NCBI GenBank assembly: GCA_044228795.1
Contig: JBGAUE010000011.1
Location: 40,057-104,056, forward strand
Source: M0108 sp044228795
GTDB taxonomy: Bacteria; Pseudomonadota; Gammaproteobacteria; Chromatiales; Chromatiaceae
Reading direction: 5' to 3'
Length of the DNA: 64,000 nt
The number at the start of each line of letters is the position of its first letter. Positions within the stretch are counted from its first letter, which is position 1. A program made the translations under genes and the position numbers. The notes under the pieces were generated by a model. It searched no databases. It was given only the letters and a program-made list of their open reading frames with translations, and was not told the DNA's origin. Below, piece by piece: positions 54,601 to 63,506 of the stretch.

Positions 54601-54674
54601 CGGAACGGGGACGGGAGCGGGTGCCAGGCCCCGCTGAGGCGCAGGCGACTGCAGCCCACGGGATCTCATCATGA
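51654..54674 (+). CDS. CheB-CheR-PAS hybrid signalling protein
   Basis: A 1006-residue fusion. CheB methylesterase (about 25-210) keeps S34 (GIGASAGG), H63 (VQHLAPDH) and D155 (GTGSDGTLG). CheR methyltransferase (about 220-490) has FFRDPAAFQAL and the SAM site VGCATGEEAYS. A long coiled coil (about 680-760) of repeated NEEL heptads leads to two PAS domains. There is no receiver or kinase domain. It could modify a chemoreceptor or act as a sensor. Its stop overlaps the next gene's ATG. Confidence 0.9.
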   Translation: MTTPDPAALSADPAALPAPVVPTAPFPIVGIGASAGGLAAFEAFFAGMPATTDPDMAFVLVQHLAPDHKSILSELIRRYTRMQVSEVEDGMVVRPNCAYIIPPNRDMAFLNGTLQLLEPSAPRGQRLPVDFFFRSLAQDQHERAIGIILSGTGSDGTLGVRAIKGEGGMVMVQNPASTEYDGMPRSALATGLVDYELPPAEMPAQLIAYAAQAFGKLPRLAPHPTTTAENALKKILVLLRAQTGHDFSQYKPSTVARRIERRLAVHQIDTLDHYVQYLQQTPTELEALFRDLLIGVTHFFRDPAAFQALEQQILPQLFADQNAEATIRVWSVGCATGEEAYSLAILLAERQQALKQTFRIQVFATDIDSQAIATARAGLYPASIAADVTPERLARFFTVEAEGSAYRIHKSIRDLVIFSEQDLIRDPPFSRIDLISCRNLLIYLNGELQKQLMPLFHYALNPGGFLFLGTSETVGEATDRLFTLQDRQQRLYRRQAEDLDAPPVPVGRLAPPLTPRARVPFAAPKPGLPSQPPLRQLTEQALLQQVVPAAALVNGQGDILYLHGRTGQYLEPPPGAVGVSNILNMARAGLQRELTRALHQVNVTQVPVRHPGLRVKTNGDFTRITLTVRPVAATAPPLYLVILEATAPPLDHEPAATAPDPVPTDSAACIARLQQELRAKDEYLQATQEELETANEELRSANEEMQSVNEELQSTNEELETSKEELQSVNEELSTVNAELQSKVSSLSRANNDLNNLLAGTGIGTVFVDLQLRILRYTPAVTAMINLIPSDVGRPVAHVVTNLVGYDQLVADTQAVLDSLVPHQREVQSAAGTWYMLRILPYRTLENVIEGAVLTFVDITTTVQAREGLRQAHDLTRLAVVVHDAYDAITVQDLEGRIIAWNPGAVRLYGWSEAEALALYDHDRIPAALAADHLASLVRLSQADTLEPVTTQRLHKTGRLVAITLTATALRDATGQLYGIATTERGRERVPGPAEAQATAAHGISS

Positions 54675-57328
54675 CCGACGCGGACCACCCCCCGCCCCCC
54701 ACCACCCTGCGCCAGCAAGCCGAGGCGCGCCTGCGCCAACAGGCGGCGGCAGAGGCGGCGGTGCCTGCGGCATTCCGGCAGACGGACCACGAACTGCGGG
54801 TGCATCAGATTGAACTGGAGATGCAGAACGAAGAGTTGCGCCAGACCCAGGTGCAACTGGATGCCGAGCGGGCGCGCTATTTTGACCTCTATGACCTGGC
54901 CCCGGTCGGTTATTGCACCCTGAGCACGCAGGGACTGATCCTGCAAGCCAACCTCACGGCCGCCACCCTGTTAGGCGTGACCCGGAGCGCGCTCCGCCAC
55001 CAGCGGCTCGCCGCCTTTATCCACCCGGAGGACCAGGACCGCTACTATTTGCTACGTCAGCGCCTGGTGGCCACCGGCACCCCCCAGGACGGCGAGTTGC
55101 GGCTGGTGACCCGGGATGGCACGGCGTGCTGGGCGCTGCTCCAAGCCACCCTGGCCCCGTCGGCGGACGCAGAGCCGGTGGTGCGGCTGGTGATCAGCGA
55201 CATCAGCGCCCGCAAGCAAGCCGAAGCCCAACGGGACCTGGCCGCCAGCGTCTTCCGTCATGCCCGCGAGGGCATCCTGATCACGGCCGTGGACGGCACC
55301 ATCCTCGATGTCAATGACGCCTTCACCCACATCACCGGCTACCCCCGCAGCGAGGTGCTGGGCCGCAATCCGCGCCTGCTCCATTCCGGCCGCCATGACC
55401 CCGCCTTCTTCGCCGCCCTGTGGCGCGACCTGATCGCGCAGGGTTACTGGTCCGGGGAAATCTGGAATCGCCGCAAAACCGGCGAGGTGTACTCCGAACT
55501 GCTCACCATCAGCGCGGTGCAGGATCCGCACGGCCGCACCCAGCATTATGTGGCGCTGTTCTCCGACATCAGCCTGCTCAAGGAACAGGAACGGCAACTC
55601 CTCTACCTGGCCCACTACGACGCCCTGACCCACCTGCCCAACCGAGTCCTGCTGGCCGACCGCCTGCACCAGGCCATGGCGCAGGCCCACCGCAGCGGCC
55701 TACCGGTGGCCGTGATCATGCTCGATCTAGACGACTTCAAGGCTATCAACGATGACCAGGGTCACGCGATCGGCGACCAGTTTTTAACGCAGGTGGCGGC
55801 CCATATGCGCCAGGCGCTGCGCGAGGGTGACACCCTGGCCCGGCTGGGCGGCGACGAGTTTGTCGCGGTACTGAACGATCTGGCCGACATTGAAGCCAGC
55901 ATGCCGCTGCTCACGCGCCTGCTGGCCGCCGCCGCCCAGCCACAGGTGTGTGGCGCGGTGACCCTCCAGGTGTCGGCCAGTCTCGGTGTCACCTTCTATC
56001 CCCAGGCCGACGCCATTGATGCCGAGCAACTGCTGCGGCAGGCTGATTTGGCCATGTATCAGGCCAAGCTGGCCGGCAAGGGTGGCTACCAGGTCTTCGA
56101 CGCCGTTCAGGATCGGCGCCTGCGGGCCACCCATGACCTGCTGGCGCGGCTCCGCCGCGCCCTGGTGGACCAGGAATTGGTGTTGTACTACCAGCCCAAG
56201 GTGAATATGCGCACGGGCACGGTCATCGGCGCCGAGGCGCTGATTCGCTGGCAACACCCAGAACAGGGGTTATTGGCGCCGGCGGCCTTCCTGCCGGTGA
56301 GCGAAGATCAGCCGCTGGGAATTGAGATCGGCGACTGGGTGATCGCGACCGCCCTGACCCAGATGGACACCTGGCAGGCGGCCGGCCTGGTGCTACCGGT
56401 GAGCGTCAATATCGGCGCCCGCCAGTTGCAGGAGCCGCACTTTGTGGATCGCCTACGCACCCGGTTGGCGGCTCATCCGGCGCTAGCCCCGGCTAGTCTC
56501 ACCCTGGAGGTGCTGGAAACCAGTGCCCTGGCCGACCTGACCCACGTCGCCCAGGTCATCGCCGCCTGCCGCCAGAGCGGGGTGCCCTGTGCCCTGGATG
56601 ACTTTGGCACCGGCTATGCCTCCCTGACCTACCTGAAAGGGCTGGCGGTCGCCCAGCTCAAAATCGACCAGAGCTTTGTGCGCCACCTGTTCGATGACCC
56701 GGAGGACCTGGCCATTCTGGAGGGGGTGATTCGGTTAGCGGCCGCCTTTCAGTGCCAGGTCATCGCCGAAGGGGTGGAAACCCTGGCGCAAGGGGAAATG
56801 CTGCTCCAGTTGGGCTGCGAACTGGCGCAGGGCTACGGCATCGCCTACCCCATGCCCGCCGCCGAGATCCCCGGCTGGCTGGCCGCCTGGCGTCCCGATC
56901 CCGGTTGGTTGGGACGGTCCGCGGTACCGCCGGAGGATGTGCCGCTGCTTTATGCCGGCGTCGAGCACAGCGCCTGGGTCGCGGCCTGTGTGGCCTTTCT
57001 CAAGGGCGCGCAGCCCGTGCCGCCGCCGGAACCCTCGAAGTGCCGGTTCGGCGCCTGGCTGGCGAGCGCCCGCTTGGCGGATGGTGGGCTACCGCCCGCA
57101 TTTGCGGACATCGTCGCCGTGCATCACGCGGCGCATGCCTTGGCCGCAGAGCTGCTGGCCCCCGACAATCAGGGCCGCAACCCCGAGGCCTTGGCCCGGG
57201 TGGACGAACTCTACGCCCTGCGGGATCGGTTGCTGGCGGGGCTGGCGGAATTGCTGGTGCAGCGGCCAAACACCGACGGGGCGCAAGGGATCCAGGCGCA
57301 CGGGCTGGACATGGCCCGGGCACCCTAA
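54671..57328 (+). CDS. PAS-PAS-GGDEF-EAL protein with C-terminal CZB domain
   Basis: An 885-residue protein. A short coiled coil with HELRVHQIELEMQNEELRQT precedes PAS1 (60-170) and PAS2 (190-300). GGDEF (about 310-470) has the intact motif LGGDEF, and EAL (about 485-740) has GAEALIRW and DDFGTGYASL. The last 120 residues look like a chemoreceptor zinc-binding domain: VEHSAWVAACVAF, KCRFGAWL, VHHAAHALA. It should make and/or break cyclic di-GMP, perhaps under zinc or redox control. Confidence 0.9.
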   Translation: MTDADHPPPPTTLRQQAEARLRQQAAAEAAVPAAFRQTDHELRVHQIELEMQNEELRQTQVQLDAERARYFDLYDLAPVGYCTLSTQGLILQANLTAATLLGVTRSALRHQRLAAFIHPEDQDRYYLLRQRLVATGTPQDGELRLVTRDGTACWALLQATLAPSADAEPVVRLVISDISARKQAEAQRDLAASVFRHAREGILITAVDGTILDVNDAFTHITGYPRSEVLGRNPRLLHSGRHDPAFFAALWRDLIAQGYWSGEIWNRRKTGEVYSELLTISAVQDPHGRTQHYVALFSDISLLKEQERQLLYLAHYDALTHLPNRVLLADRLHQAMAQAHRSGLPVAVIMLDLDDFKAINDDQGHAIGDQFLTQVAAHMRQALREGDTLARLGGDEFVAVLNDLADIEASMPLLTRLLAAAAQPQVCGAVTLQVSASLGVTFYPQADAIDAEQLLRQADLAMYQAKLAGKGGYQVFDAVQDRRLRATHDLLARLRRALVDQELVLYYQPKVNMRTGTVIGAEALIRWQHPEQGLLAPAAFLPVSEDQPLGIEIGDWVIATALTQMDTWQAAGLVLPVSVNIGARQLQEPHFVDRLRTRLAAHPALAPASLTLEVLETSALADLTHVAQVIAACRQSGVPCALDDFGTGYASLTYLKGLAVAQLKIDQSFVRHLFDDPEDLAILEGVIRLAAAFQCQVIAEGVETLAQGEMLLQLGCELAQGYGIAYPMPAAEIPGWLAAWRPDPGWLGRSAVPPEDVPLLYAGVEHSAWVAACVAFLKGAQPVPPPEPSKCRFGAWLASARLADGGLPPAFADIVAVHHAAHALAAELLAPDNQGRNPEALARVDELYALRDRLLAGLAELLVQRPNTDGAQGIQAHGLDMARAP

Positions 57329-57388
57329 CCCGGGCCTGGGTCCTTTTCACCACACCATGCACAGGTATGCTTACCGGGAGCTAGGAAC

Positions 57389-59566
57389 ATGACGCCATCA
57401 TCGGCCCCCGTGGGGGAACCCCCCCCGCGCGCCCACCGCCGGGCAGGCAAGGCGCGCCCGGGCAGAGGCACAGGCCGCTCAGTCGCCGGAGTTACCTGAA
57501 CCGTTTGTGCCGGCAGAGGTACGGCGGCTCCTCCACGAACTGCGGGTTCACCAGATCCAACTGGAGATGCAGAACGAGGAACTGCGCCGGACCCAGGCGC
57601 AACTGGATGCCGAGCGGGCGCGCTATTACGAACTATACGAACTGGCACCGATAGGCTACATCACCCTCGATGAACGGGGCACTATTGTGCAAGCCAATCT
57701 CACGGCGGCCACGCTGCTGGGGGTGACGCGGGGCGAACTCCTCAATAAATCGTTCAGCGCCTTCGTCTATGGTGAGGACCAGGATATTCACTACCTCCAC
57801 CTTAAAGCCCTCCTCGCCACGGGCGAGCCCCACACCTGCGAAGACCTGCGGTTGGTCCGCAAGGATGCCCCCCGTTCAGGGTGCTTTTTCAGGCGGTCAT
57901 GGACCAAGACGCGGATGGCGGGATCTGCTGCCGGGTCGTGATCAGTGATATTACCGAGCGCCGGCAGGCTGAAGAGGCCATGCGCACCCTGCTCTCTCTG
58001 CATACCGCTACCCTCGAAGCAACCGCCGACGGCATTCTGGTGGTTGATCTGGCGGGCCATTGGACAGCATTCAACCAGAGGTTTCTCCAACTGTGGCGGA
58101 TTCCACCGGATCAAGTCGGCATTGGCGACGCATTGATCATCAGGACCTATGCCCTGCCCCAGTTGGCCGATCCCGAGGCCTTCCTGGCCAAGGTGATGGC
58201 GTTGTATGACCATCCAGAGGAGAACTCCCTGGACGAGGTGCACTTCAAGGACGGCCGGGTGTTTGAACGCTATTCCCAGCCCCAGCGACTTGGCAACGCG
58301 GTCGTCGGTCGGGTCTGGAGCTTTCGCGATGTCACCCCGCGGGTCACGGTAGAACGGAAACTGCGCCAATCGCAGGAATGGCTCCAGGCAGCCAACCGCG
58401 AACTCGGCCAGGCTCTCACCATTGAGCAGGATTTGGCGCAGACCGATGAACTGACCCGTGTGCTTAACCACCGCGCCCTGATGGCTCAGGCATTGCAGCT
58501 TTACGATGTCGCGAAGCGCTATCATCACCCCCTGAGTATGCTGATGTTCGATATCGACAACTTTAAACAGATCAACGACACCTGCGGGCATGCCACCGGA
58601 GATCAGGTGCTGCACCAGGTCGCGGCAGGCGCCAACGGCTGCCTCCGGGAGGCGGATATCATCGGGCGATATGGCGGCGATGAATTTGTCATCGTGGCGC
58701 CGATGACGACGGCGCAACAGGCCTTACCCGTGGCGGAGCGGATCTATGCCGCCATGACCGCCGTGCGGGTACCCACACTGACCGGGAACCTGGCGGTCAC
58801 GCTCAGCATCGGCATCGCCGAACTGGGCCAACCGTCCCAGGATGAGACCCTGGCGCAGGTCATCAACCGCGCCGATGAGGCCATGTACTCGGCAAAACAG
58901 GCCGGACGCAACCGGACGGAACGGTACCTGACCGCGCCACCCGGCACCGGGTGCGGCGCCGCTATCCTACCGGCCCCGCCGCTGTCCATCGCGGCCCTCC
59001 GTCACGATGCCGAAGACCGGGTACGGGAGATGGTATCCGAAGCCGCCGCACTCCCCCCCGCGGCCGCCCGGGATCAGCCGCACGAGTTACAGGTACACCC
59101 GCTCGAACTGGAGATGCAGAACGAGGAGTTGCGCCGGACGCAGCAGGACCTGGAAGCCGCGCGGTCGCGATATTTCGACCTGTATGAACTGGCACCGGTG
59201 GGATTTATTTCCCTCAGTGCCGAGGGGCTGATTCTTGAGGCCAACCTCACCGCGGCCACCCTGCTGGGGAAAGCGCGGGGGAGCCTGCTCCGGGAGCCCT
59301 GGACCCGCTTCATCCTGCCCGCCGACCAGGACCGCTTCTATCGCTGCCGCCAGCAACTGGTGGCGACGGGCCAGCCACAGTGCTGCGAACTGCGCATGAT
59401 GAATCAGGCGGGGACGCCGTTCCCGGTCAGGCTGGAAGCCACTGCGCCCTGGGATGCCGGCAATACTCCGGAGTACCGGGTACTGCTGATCGATACCACC
59501 GGGCGTCAACCGACGGCGGACCAGGGCCAGCCCGATCAGGGTGGCCAGGAAGGGCCAGGCTCATGA
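57389..59566 (+). pseudogene. PAS-PAS-GGDEF-PAS protein with two homopolymer frameshifts
   Basis: The ATG at 57389 (with GGGAG upstream) opens a frame that breaks in a run of eight C (57419-57426). The PAS1 frame then breaks in a run of six C (57868-57873). One base too many and one too few restore the original frame, so the corrected product is about 725 residues. It comprises coiled coil, PAS1 (ELAPIGYITLDERG), PAS2, GGDEF (GRYGGDEF intact) and a third PAS with the same HELQVHPLELEMQNEELRRT lead. Either sequencing errors or a recent (possibly switchable) inactivation. Confidence 0.75.
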
Positions 59567-59632
59567 GAGACCCGACCACAAGGCCGCGACCCACCGGGTA
59601 AGCACCTTCCCCCTATATCCCGCTCCGGGATC

Positions 59633-59833
59633 CTATTTCGCGATGGTAACCAGGGATTGGACGGTGAAGACGATTAAGGCGCCGGTGGCGGACAGCAGGG
59701 TGAGGATGATGATTAACAGCTTGTGCTGGGCGGTGTTCTGTTCTTCTGCGTGGCGCCGGCAATGGGCTGCGAGGCGGCTGACGTTGCCGGTGATGAGGTG
59801 GTGCTCGCTGATGGCCGGGTGGTGGCAACCCAA
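59633..59833 (-). pseudogene. Truncated copy of the 104-residue phage-like membrane protein
   Basis: A 66-codon frame with a TTG start whose last 55 residues match the intact gene at 60252 (ITGNVSRLAAHCRRHAEEQN, then the same TM segment). It lacks the N-terminal 45 residues. Confidence 0.65.
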
Positions 59834-59905
59834 TTATCCGCATCGCCCTGCCGATGGGGCCGCAAGTGCAATGAGCGGCTCGCTCTTCAACGGCACCGTC
59901 TCGAT

Positions 59906-60130
59906 TCAGGCCACCCGCAGGATGGGGTGGTCGGTCTGGTGGGCGGCGAAGGCCAGTGCCGCCACGATATCGGCGGCTTCCAGGTAGGGAAAGTCTTCCA
60001 GAATCTCCGCCTGGGTGGCGCCGGCGGCGAGCATCTCCAGGAGGTCAGTCACCCGGATCCGGAGTCCGCGGATACAGGGCCTGCCGCCGCAGACATGGGG
60101 GTCGAGGGTAATTCTGGGGGCTGTGTTCAT
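59906..60130 (-). CDS. DUF433 family protein (antitoxin-like)
   Basis: A 74-residue protein with the DUF433 pattern: ITLDPHVCGGRPCIRGLRIRV, LLEMLAAGATQAEILEDFPYL, DIVAALAFA. DUF433 proteins are small winged-helix proteins usually paired with a PIN-like (DUF5615) toxin. No intact partner follows; a truncated phage-like gene does. Confidence 0.88.
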   Translation of the reverse strand: MNTAPRITLDPHVCGGRPCIRGLRIRVTDLLEMLAAGATQAEILEDFPYLEAADIVAALAFAAHQTDHPILRVA

Positions 60131-60251
60131 CGGCGGCTGGCCTCGCGTGACCTCGACCCAGGCGCTTTACTCGCACCCTTCTCGGTATTGGATAGGGATA
60201 ATACTACGGCAGAGCCGGGTGCCTATCACGGCTATTTGCCCGCAGGGGTTC

Positions 60252-60566
60252 TTATTTGGCGATGGTGACCAGGGATTGGACGGTGAGGACGATCAAACCG
60301 CCGGTGGCGGACAGCAGGGTGAGGATGATGATGATCAACAGCTTGTGCTGGGCGCTGTTCTGCTCTTCCTCGTGGCGCCGGCAATGGGCTTCGAGGCGGC
60401 TGAGGTTGCCGGTGATGATGTCATGCTCGGCGATGGCGTGGTTGAGCTTTGCCTCCAGCAATTCGAGGCGGGTGGTGTGGCGGTGGACCTCGCTGCCGAT
60501 GCGGTAGGCCACCGTCTCGCGCGCGGGTTCGTTAAATTCGGCCATGTCGTCGTAGGTGGGGGTCAT
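60252..60566 (-). CDS. Small phage-type membrane protein
   Basis: A 104-residue protein from the ATG at 60566 (or 60545): an amphipathic helical N-terminal part with heptads (LELLEAKLNHAIAEHDIITG) and one C-terminal TM helix (IIIILTLLSATGGLIVLTV). Layout resembles phage XhlA-type hemolysins or other membrane-tethered coiled coils. Its ATG overlaps the stop of the SNase-like gene. Confidence 0.7.
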   Translation of the reverse strand: MTPTYDDMAEFNEPARETVAYRIGSEVHRHTTRLELLEAKLNHAIAEHDIITGNLSRLEAHCRRHEEEQNSAQHKLLIIIILTLLSATGGLIVLTVQSLVTIAK

Positions 60567-60985
60567 CGGGTTAACCAGGGGGTCTGGTGGAGGCCGGGAA
60601 TTGCCCAGATGCCCGCTTTCTTGGCCTTGGCGATGCCCTCGGCGGCGTGGAAGGCGGGCTGGCTGGCTGGGCACATCCAGAGGGCGGCATAGCCCCCCAG
60701 GACCAGCCGCAAGCCCAGGTTGCCGTAATCCCGGGTGCGCAGGACTTCGGCGATGAGGCGACCGTACTTATCGTAGCTGTGGCCATCCACGGCGATGGAC
60801 TCGTTGACGTAGAGCAGGGTGCGCAGGTAGGACCGGGCGCGGAGGCCCCACAGCCCTTGCGCCATCTCCGGGGCGTCGATGAAGGCCAGGCGCAGTTTGA
60901 CCTGCTCCTGCTGGCCATTGACGATCCGCCAGGCACCGAGGGTATCGCCGTCGTAGGTGTAGGTCAGGCGCATGAGTTCGCTCAT
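60563..60985 (-). CDS. SNase-like (thermonuclease) protein
   Basis: A 140-residue protein from the ATG at 60985: YTYDGDTLGAW, LRLAFIDAPEMAQG and YDKYGRLIAEVL supply the Asp, Arg, Glu and Arg of staphylococcal-nuclease-type sites. The end AKKAGIWAIPG is also typical. No signal peptide. Overlaps both neighbours by 4 bp, in a virion-gene operon. Confidence 0.85.
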   Translation of the reverse strand: MSELMRLTYTYDGDTLGAWRIVNGQQEQVKLRLAFIDAPEMAQGLWGLRARSYLRTLLYVNESIAVDGHSYDKYGRLIAEVLRTRDYGNLGLRLVLGGYAALWMCPASQPAFHAAEGIAKAKKAGIWAIPGLHQTPWLTR

Positions 60986-62313
60986 GGCCGGGCCTGCGCT
61001 TGCGCGTCGGTGAGGGGCTGGCCGCGGGCGGTGCCGACCTTGAAGCCGAGGCTCGGGACAAAGCTCACGCTGCGGCCGCTGGCGCTCCAGTTCGCCTTGA
61101 AGGTGCCGAGGTTGTCGAGTTCGACGGTGCCGCCCTTGCGGATGATGTCCTTGATGCGACGGAGTAGCTTGACCCGCGTCTGATAGACGATGGTATCCAG
61201 GTTGTCGGGGGCGCTGGTCCCCAGCTCGGCGCGCAGGATGGCCAGGACCTGCACCTCTAAGGTGCCGTCGCCCATGTTCTGCCAGGTCGCCGCGTCCGGG
61301 TTCGGGGCCTCGGGCAAGACGAAGCTGTCGAAGCCCTTGATCTGGACCGGGCTTGCCTGCCAGGTGATGGCCCCATAGGTGCCCCGGGCGATGGCGGCGA
61401 CGCCGAAATAGACGTTGGCCAGGGCGGCGGTGTAGCCCATCTTGGCGGAGACGCCTTCCGCCATGAACACCGCCTCCTGGTGGTCGGCGACGCCGATCTG
61501 GACGGTGGCGGTGCGGCCGCTCTTCATGAACTTGGCGAAGAGGGCCACCGCGCCGGGATGCCGCCACTTCACCTCGACCAGATCCGGCAATTGCCCGGTG
61601 CTATGGAGGGCCAGACCGGTTGCCTGGCGCTTGAGGGTGGCGCCGCACCATTCGGGGACGGCGGTGGGGCGCACATCCGGGGTGGCCAGGTATTCGCTGA
61701 CGCTGGCGCGGGGGCTGGTGGCGGTGCCGACCTGCTGCCAGGCGGATACCGTGACCCGGTGGGTGAGGCCGTCGCCGGGGATCTCGGCGCCATCGACGCG
61801 CAAGATCGCCGGCTGGGTGGTGCCGGGATTCTCCCAGGTGGCGGCGGGCTGGATCTCCGCTTGGTCATCGACCTGGTAGGCCACGCGGACGGCGCTCGGC
61901 AGGCCCCAGTACCAGAGGCGCAGGAACTGGTCGATGACCAGATCCGGGCGCTTGGGGTCGGTGAGGATGTTCATCTTCATCCCCAGGCCCCGGGGTGGCG
62001 CGGCCGCCGTGCGCTTGCCGATCAGGGCGATGCGGCCCAGGGCCTTGATCATCAGCGTCCCCAGGCTGCGCATGATGCCCTTGGCGGTCACGGAGAGGGC
62101 GCAGACGGCCTGCATCGGCTTGAGGGCCATGATGACCAGGTTGGCCCGGCCGATGACGCCTAGAGCCGCCTGAGCGGCCAGGTTGAGCCCGCCCGGGGTG
62201 GCCGCGGTCGGCTGGAAGCTGAAGGCCAAGGCCCCGCCCGGGGGCGGGGTGTAGGCGTCCTGGCCCATGAAGTTGAAGGCTAGGGCGTTGCCGGGGGGTG
62301 GGGTGTAGCTCAT
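60982..62313 (-). CDS. Phage-type structural protein with HU-like C-terminal domain
   Basis: A 443-residue protein. The N-terminus has a duplicated YTPPPG-ALAF-F motif. The middle is beta-rich with LWYWGLPSAVRVAYQVDDQ. The C-terminal 80 residues (VYQTRVKLLRRIKDIIRKGG, VELDNLGTFKANW) look like the beta-arm region of HU/IHF-type DNA-binding proteins (compare VxLxxFGTF). Exact virion role unknown. Confidence 0.6.
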   Translation of the reverse strand: MSYTPPPGNALAFNFMGQDAYTPPPGGALAFSFQPTAATPGGLNLAAQAALGVIGRANLVIMALKPMQAVCALSVTAKGIMRSLGTLMIKALGRIALIGKRTAAAPPRGLGMKMNILTDPKRPDLVIDQFLRLWYWGLPSAVRVAYQVDDQAEIQPAATWENPGTTQPAILRVDGAEIPGDGLTHRVTVSAWQQVGTATSPRASVSEYLATPDVRPTAVPEWCGATLKRQATGLALHSTGQLPDLVEVKWRHPGAVALFAKFMKSGRTATVQIGVADHQEAVFMAEGVSAKMGYTAALANVYFGVAAIARGTYGAITWQASPVQIKGFDSFVLPEAPNPDAATWQNMGDGTLEVQVLAILRAELGTSAPDNLDTIVYQTRVKLLRRIKDIIRKGGTVELDNLGTFKANWSASGRSVSFVPSLGFKVGTARGQPLTDAQAQARP

Positions 62314-63500
62314 AGCGGGACGACTCCATCGAGGACCTGGGCGTTGAAGGCCACGCCGCCCGCATCATCGCGACAGAGGGCGTAGTGGCTGCCCCGGGAG
62401 GCGGCGGCCAGGTGGAAGCTGCCATCGGCGGCGCTGGTGGTGGTGTCGATGAGTTTGCCGGTGGTGGCGTCGTGTAGGTGGAGCTGGCGTTGCGCGGGCT
62501 GGCCGTTGTCATCGACCACGGTGCCGGCCAGGCCGTAAACCGCCGTTTGGAAGACCCGGCCCATGGCCTGCTGGCCCGCGACCAGGACACTCCCATCGTG
62601 GGACAGGGCCAGGTTGAGCCCCAGGTTCTGCCAGCTCCAGCCCTCCTCGGGGAGGCGGTGGTCGCGCTTGACCCAGGCCCCGCCGGTGTACTCGAAGGAG
62701 ACGATGACCCCGTTCTTTTGCAGGCCCAGGCTACAGTTCGAGCCGCCGACATAGAGGACGTTGCCCTCGGGGGCGAGGGCGACGCCTTTACCGAACATGC
62801 CGTAATAGTCGTCCCCGGGTAACAGGGTGTCGCGCCGTTGGAAGGTGCCCCCGCCCTCCTTGGCCAGGATGAAGACCTGGCCGCTGTAGTAGTCGGCATT
62901 GTCGTTGCCAACCGCCATGAGGGTTTCATCGGCAGAGAGCCCGACCGATGAGCCGAACATATCCGTCCCCGGGAGGGTGATGGTGGCGATGAGGTTACTG
63001 GTTATCCAACTGTAATTGCCGTCCACGATGAGGTCATAAACGAGGATGGCGCCCTGGTCGTTGTTGTAGCTGGGGGCGCCGACATAGAGGCGGTTGCCGG
63101 CGGCGTTCAGCCAGCAGGCATAGCCGAAGAGGATATCGGCGGTACCCGGCGCCTCGAGGAGCCCGCAATAGCGCATCCCCCAGATGTCCTCGCCGTAATA
63201 GAAGGCGACCCGGCCACGCCCGTTGCCGTTGTAGGGATCGCCGACCGCCAGGAAGCGGCCCGAGGCGGCCAGGGCCATGCCGCTGATCTCGCCGTCGATG
63301 ATCCCGGATATATTCAAATCGTTGGACTTCGCATAGGCGTCCTCGGTGAGGTCGTAGAAATCCAGCCAGCGCTGGTTGCCGGTATCCCAGCCGACCACCA
63401 CGCGGGAGCCGTTGCCATCGACGGCGCAATAACAGGTGTAGCCGTCGCCGTTCTGGGGTTGCAGGATGGCTCTTGTTTTCAATACTCCGGGATGGCTCAT
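62310..63500 (-). CDS. Beta-propeller (FG-GAP-like) phage-type protein with C-terminal regulatory-like domain
   Basis: A 396-residue protein of repeated blades (GMALAASGRFLAVGDPYN, AAGNRLYVGAPSYNNDQG, SADETLMAVGNDNADY, APEGNVLYVGGSN). An 80-residue carboxypeptidase-regulatory-like domain follows (GLAGTVVDDNGQPAQRQLHL, AADGSFHLAA). No signal peptide. In an overlapping gene chain with virion genes it may be a tail or host-surface-binding protein. Confidence 0.65.
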   Translation of the reverse strand: MSHPGVLKTRAILQPQNGDGYTCYCAVDGNGSRVVVGWDTGNQRWLDFYDLTEDAYAKSNDLNISGIIDGEISGMALAASGRFLAVGDPYNGNGRGRVAFYYGEDIWGMRYCGLLEAPGTADILFGYACWLNAAGNRLYVGAPSYNNDQGAILVYDLIVDGNYSWITSNLIATITLPGTDMFGSSVGLSADETLMAVGNDNADYYSGQVFILAKEGGGTFQRRDTLLPGDDYYGMFGKGVALAPEGNVLYVGGSNCSLGLQKNGVIVSFEYTGGAWVKRDHRLPEEGWSWQNLGLNLALSHDGSVLVAGQQAMGRVFQTAVYGLAGTVVDDNGQPAQRQLHLHDATTGKLIDTTTSAADGSFHLAAASRGSHYALCRDDAGGVAFNAQVLDGVVPL

Positions 63501-63506
63501 GATGGC

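Noticed and set aside
59613..59843. DUF5615-type PIN toxin partner for the DUF433 gene
   Set aside because: The frames after DUF433 do not show the expected toxin motifs; this DNA is a truncated copy of the phage-like membrane-protein gene.
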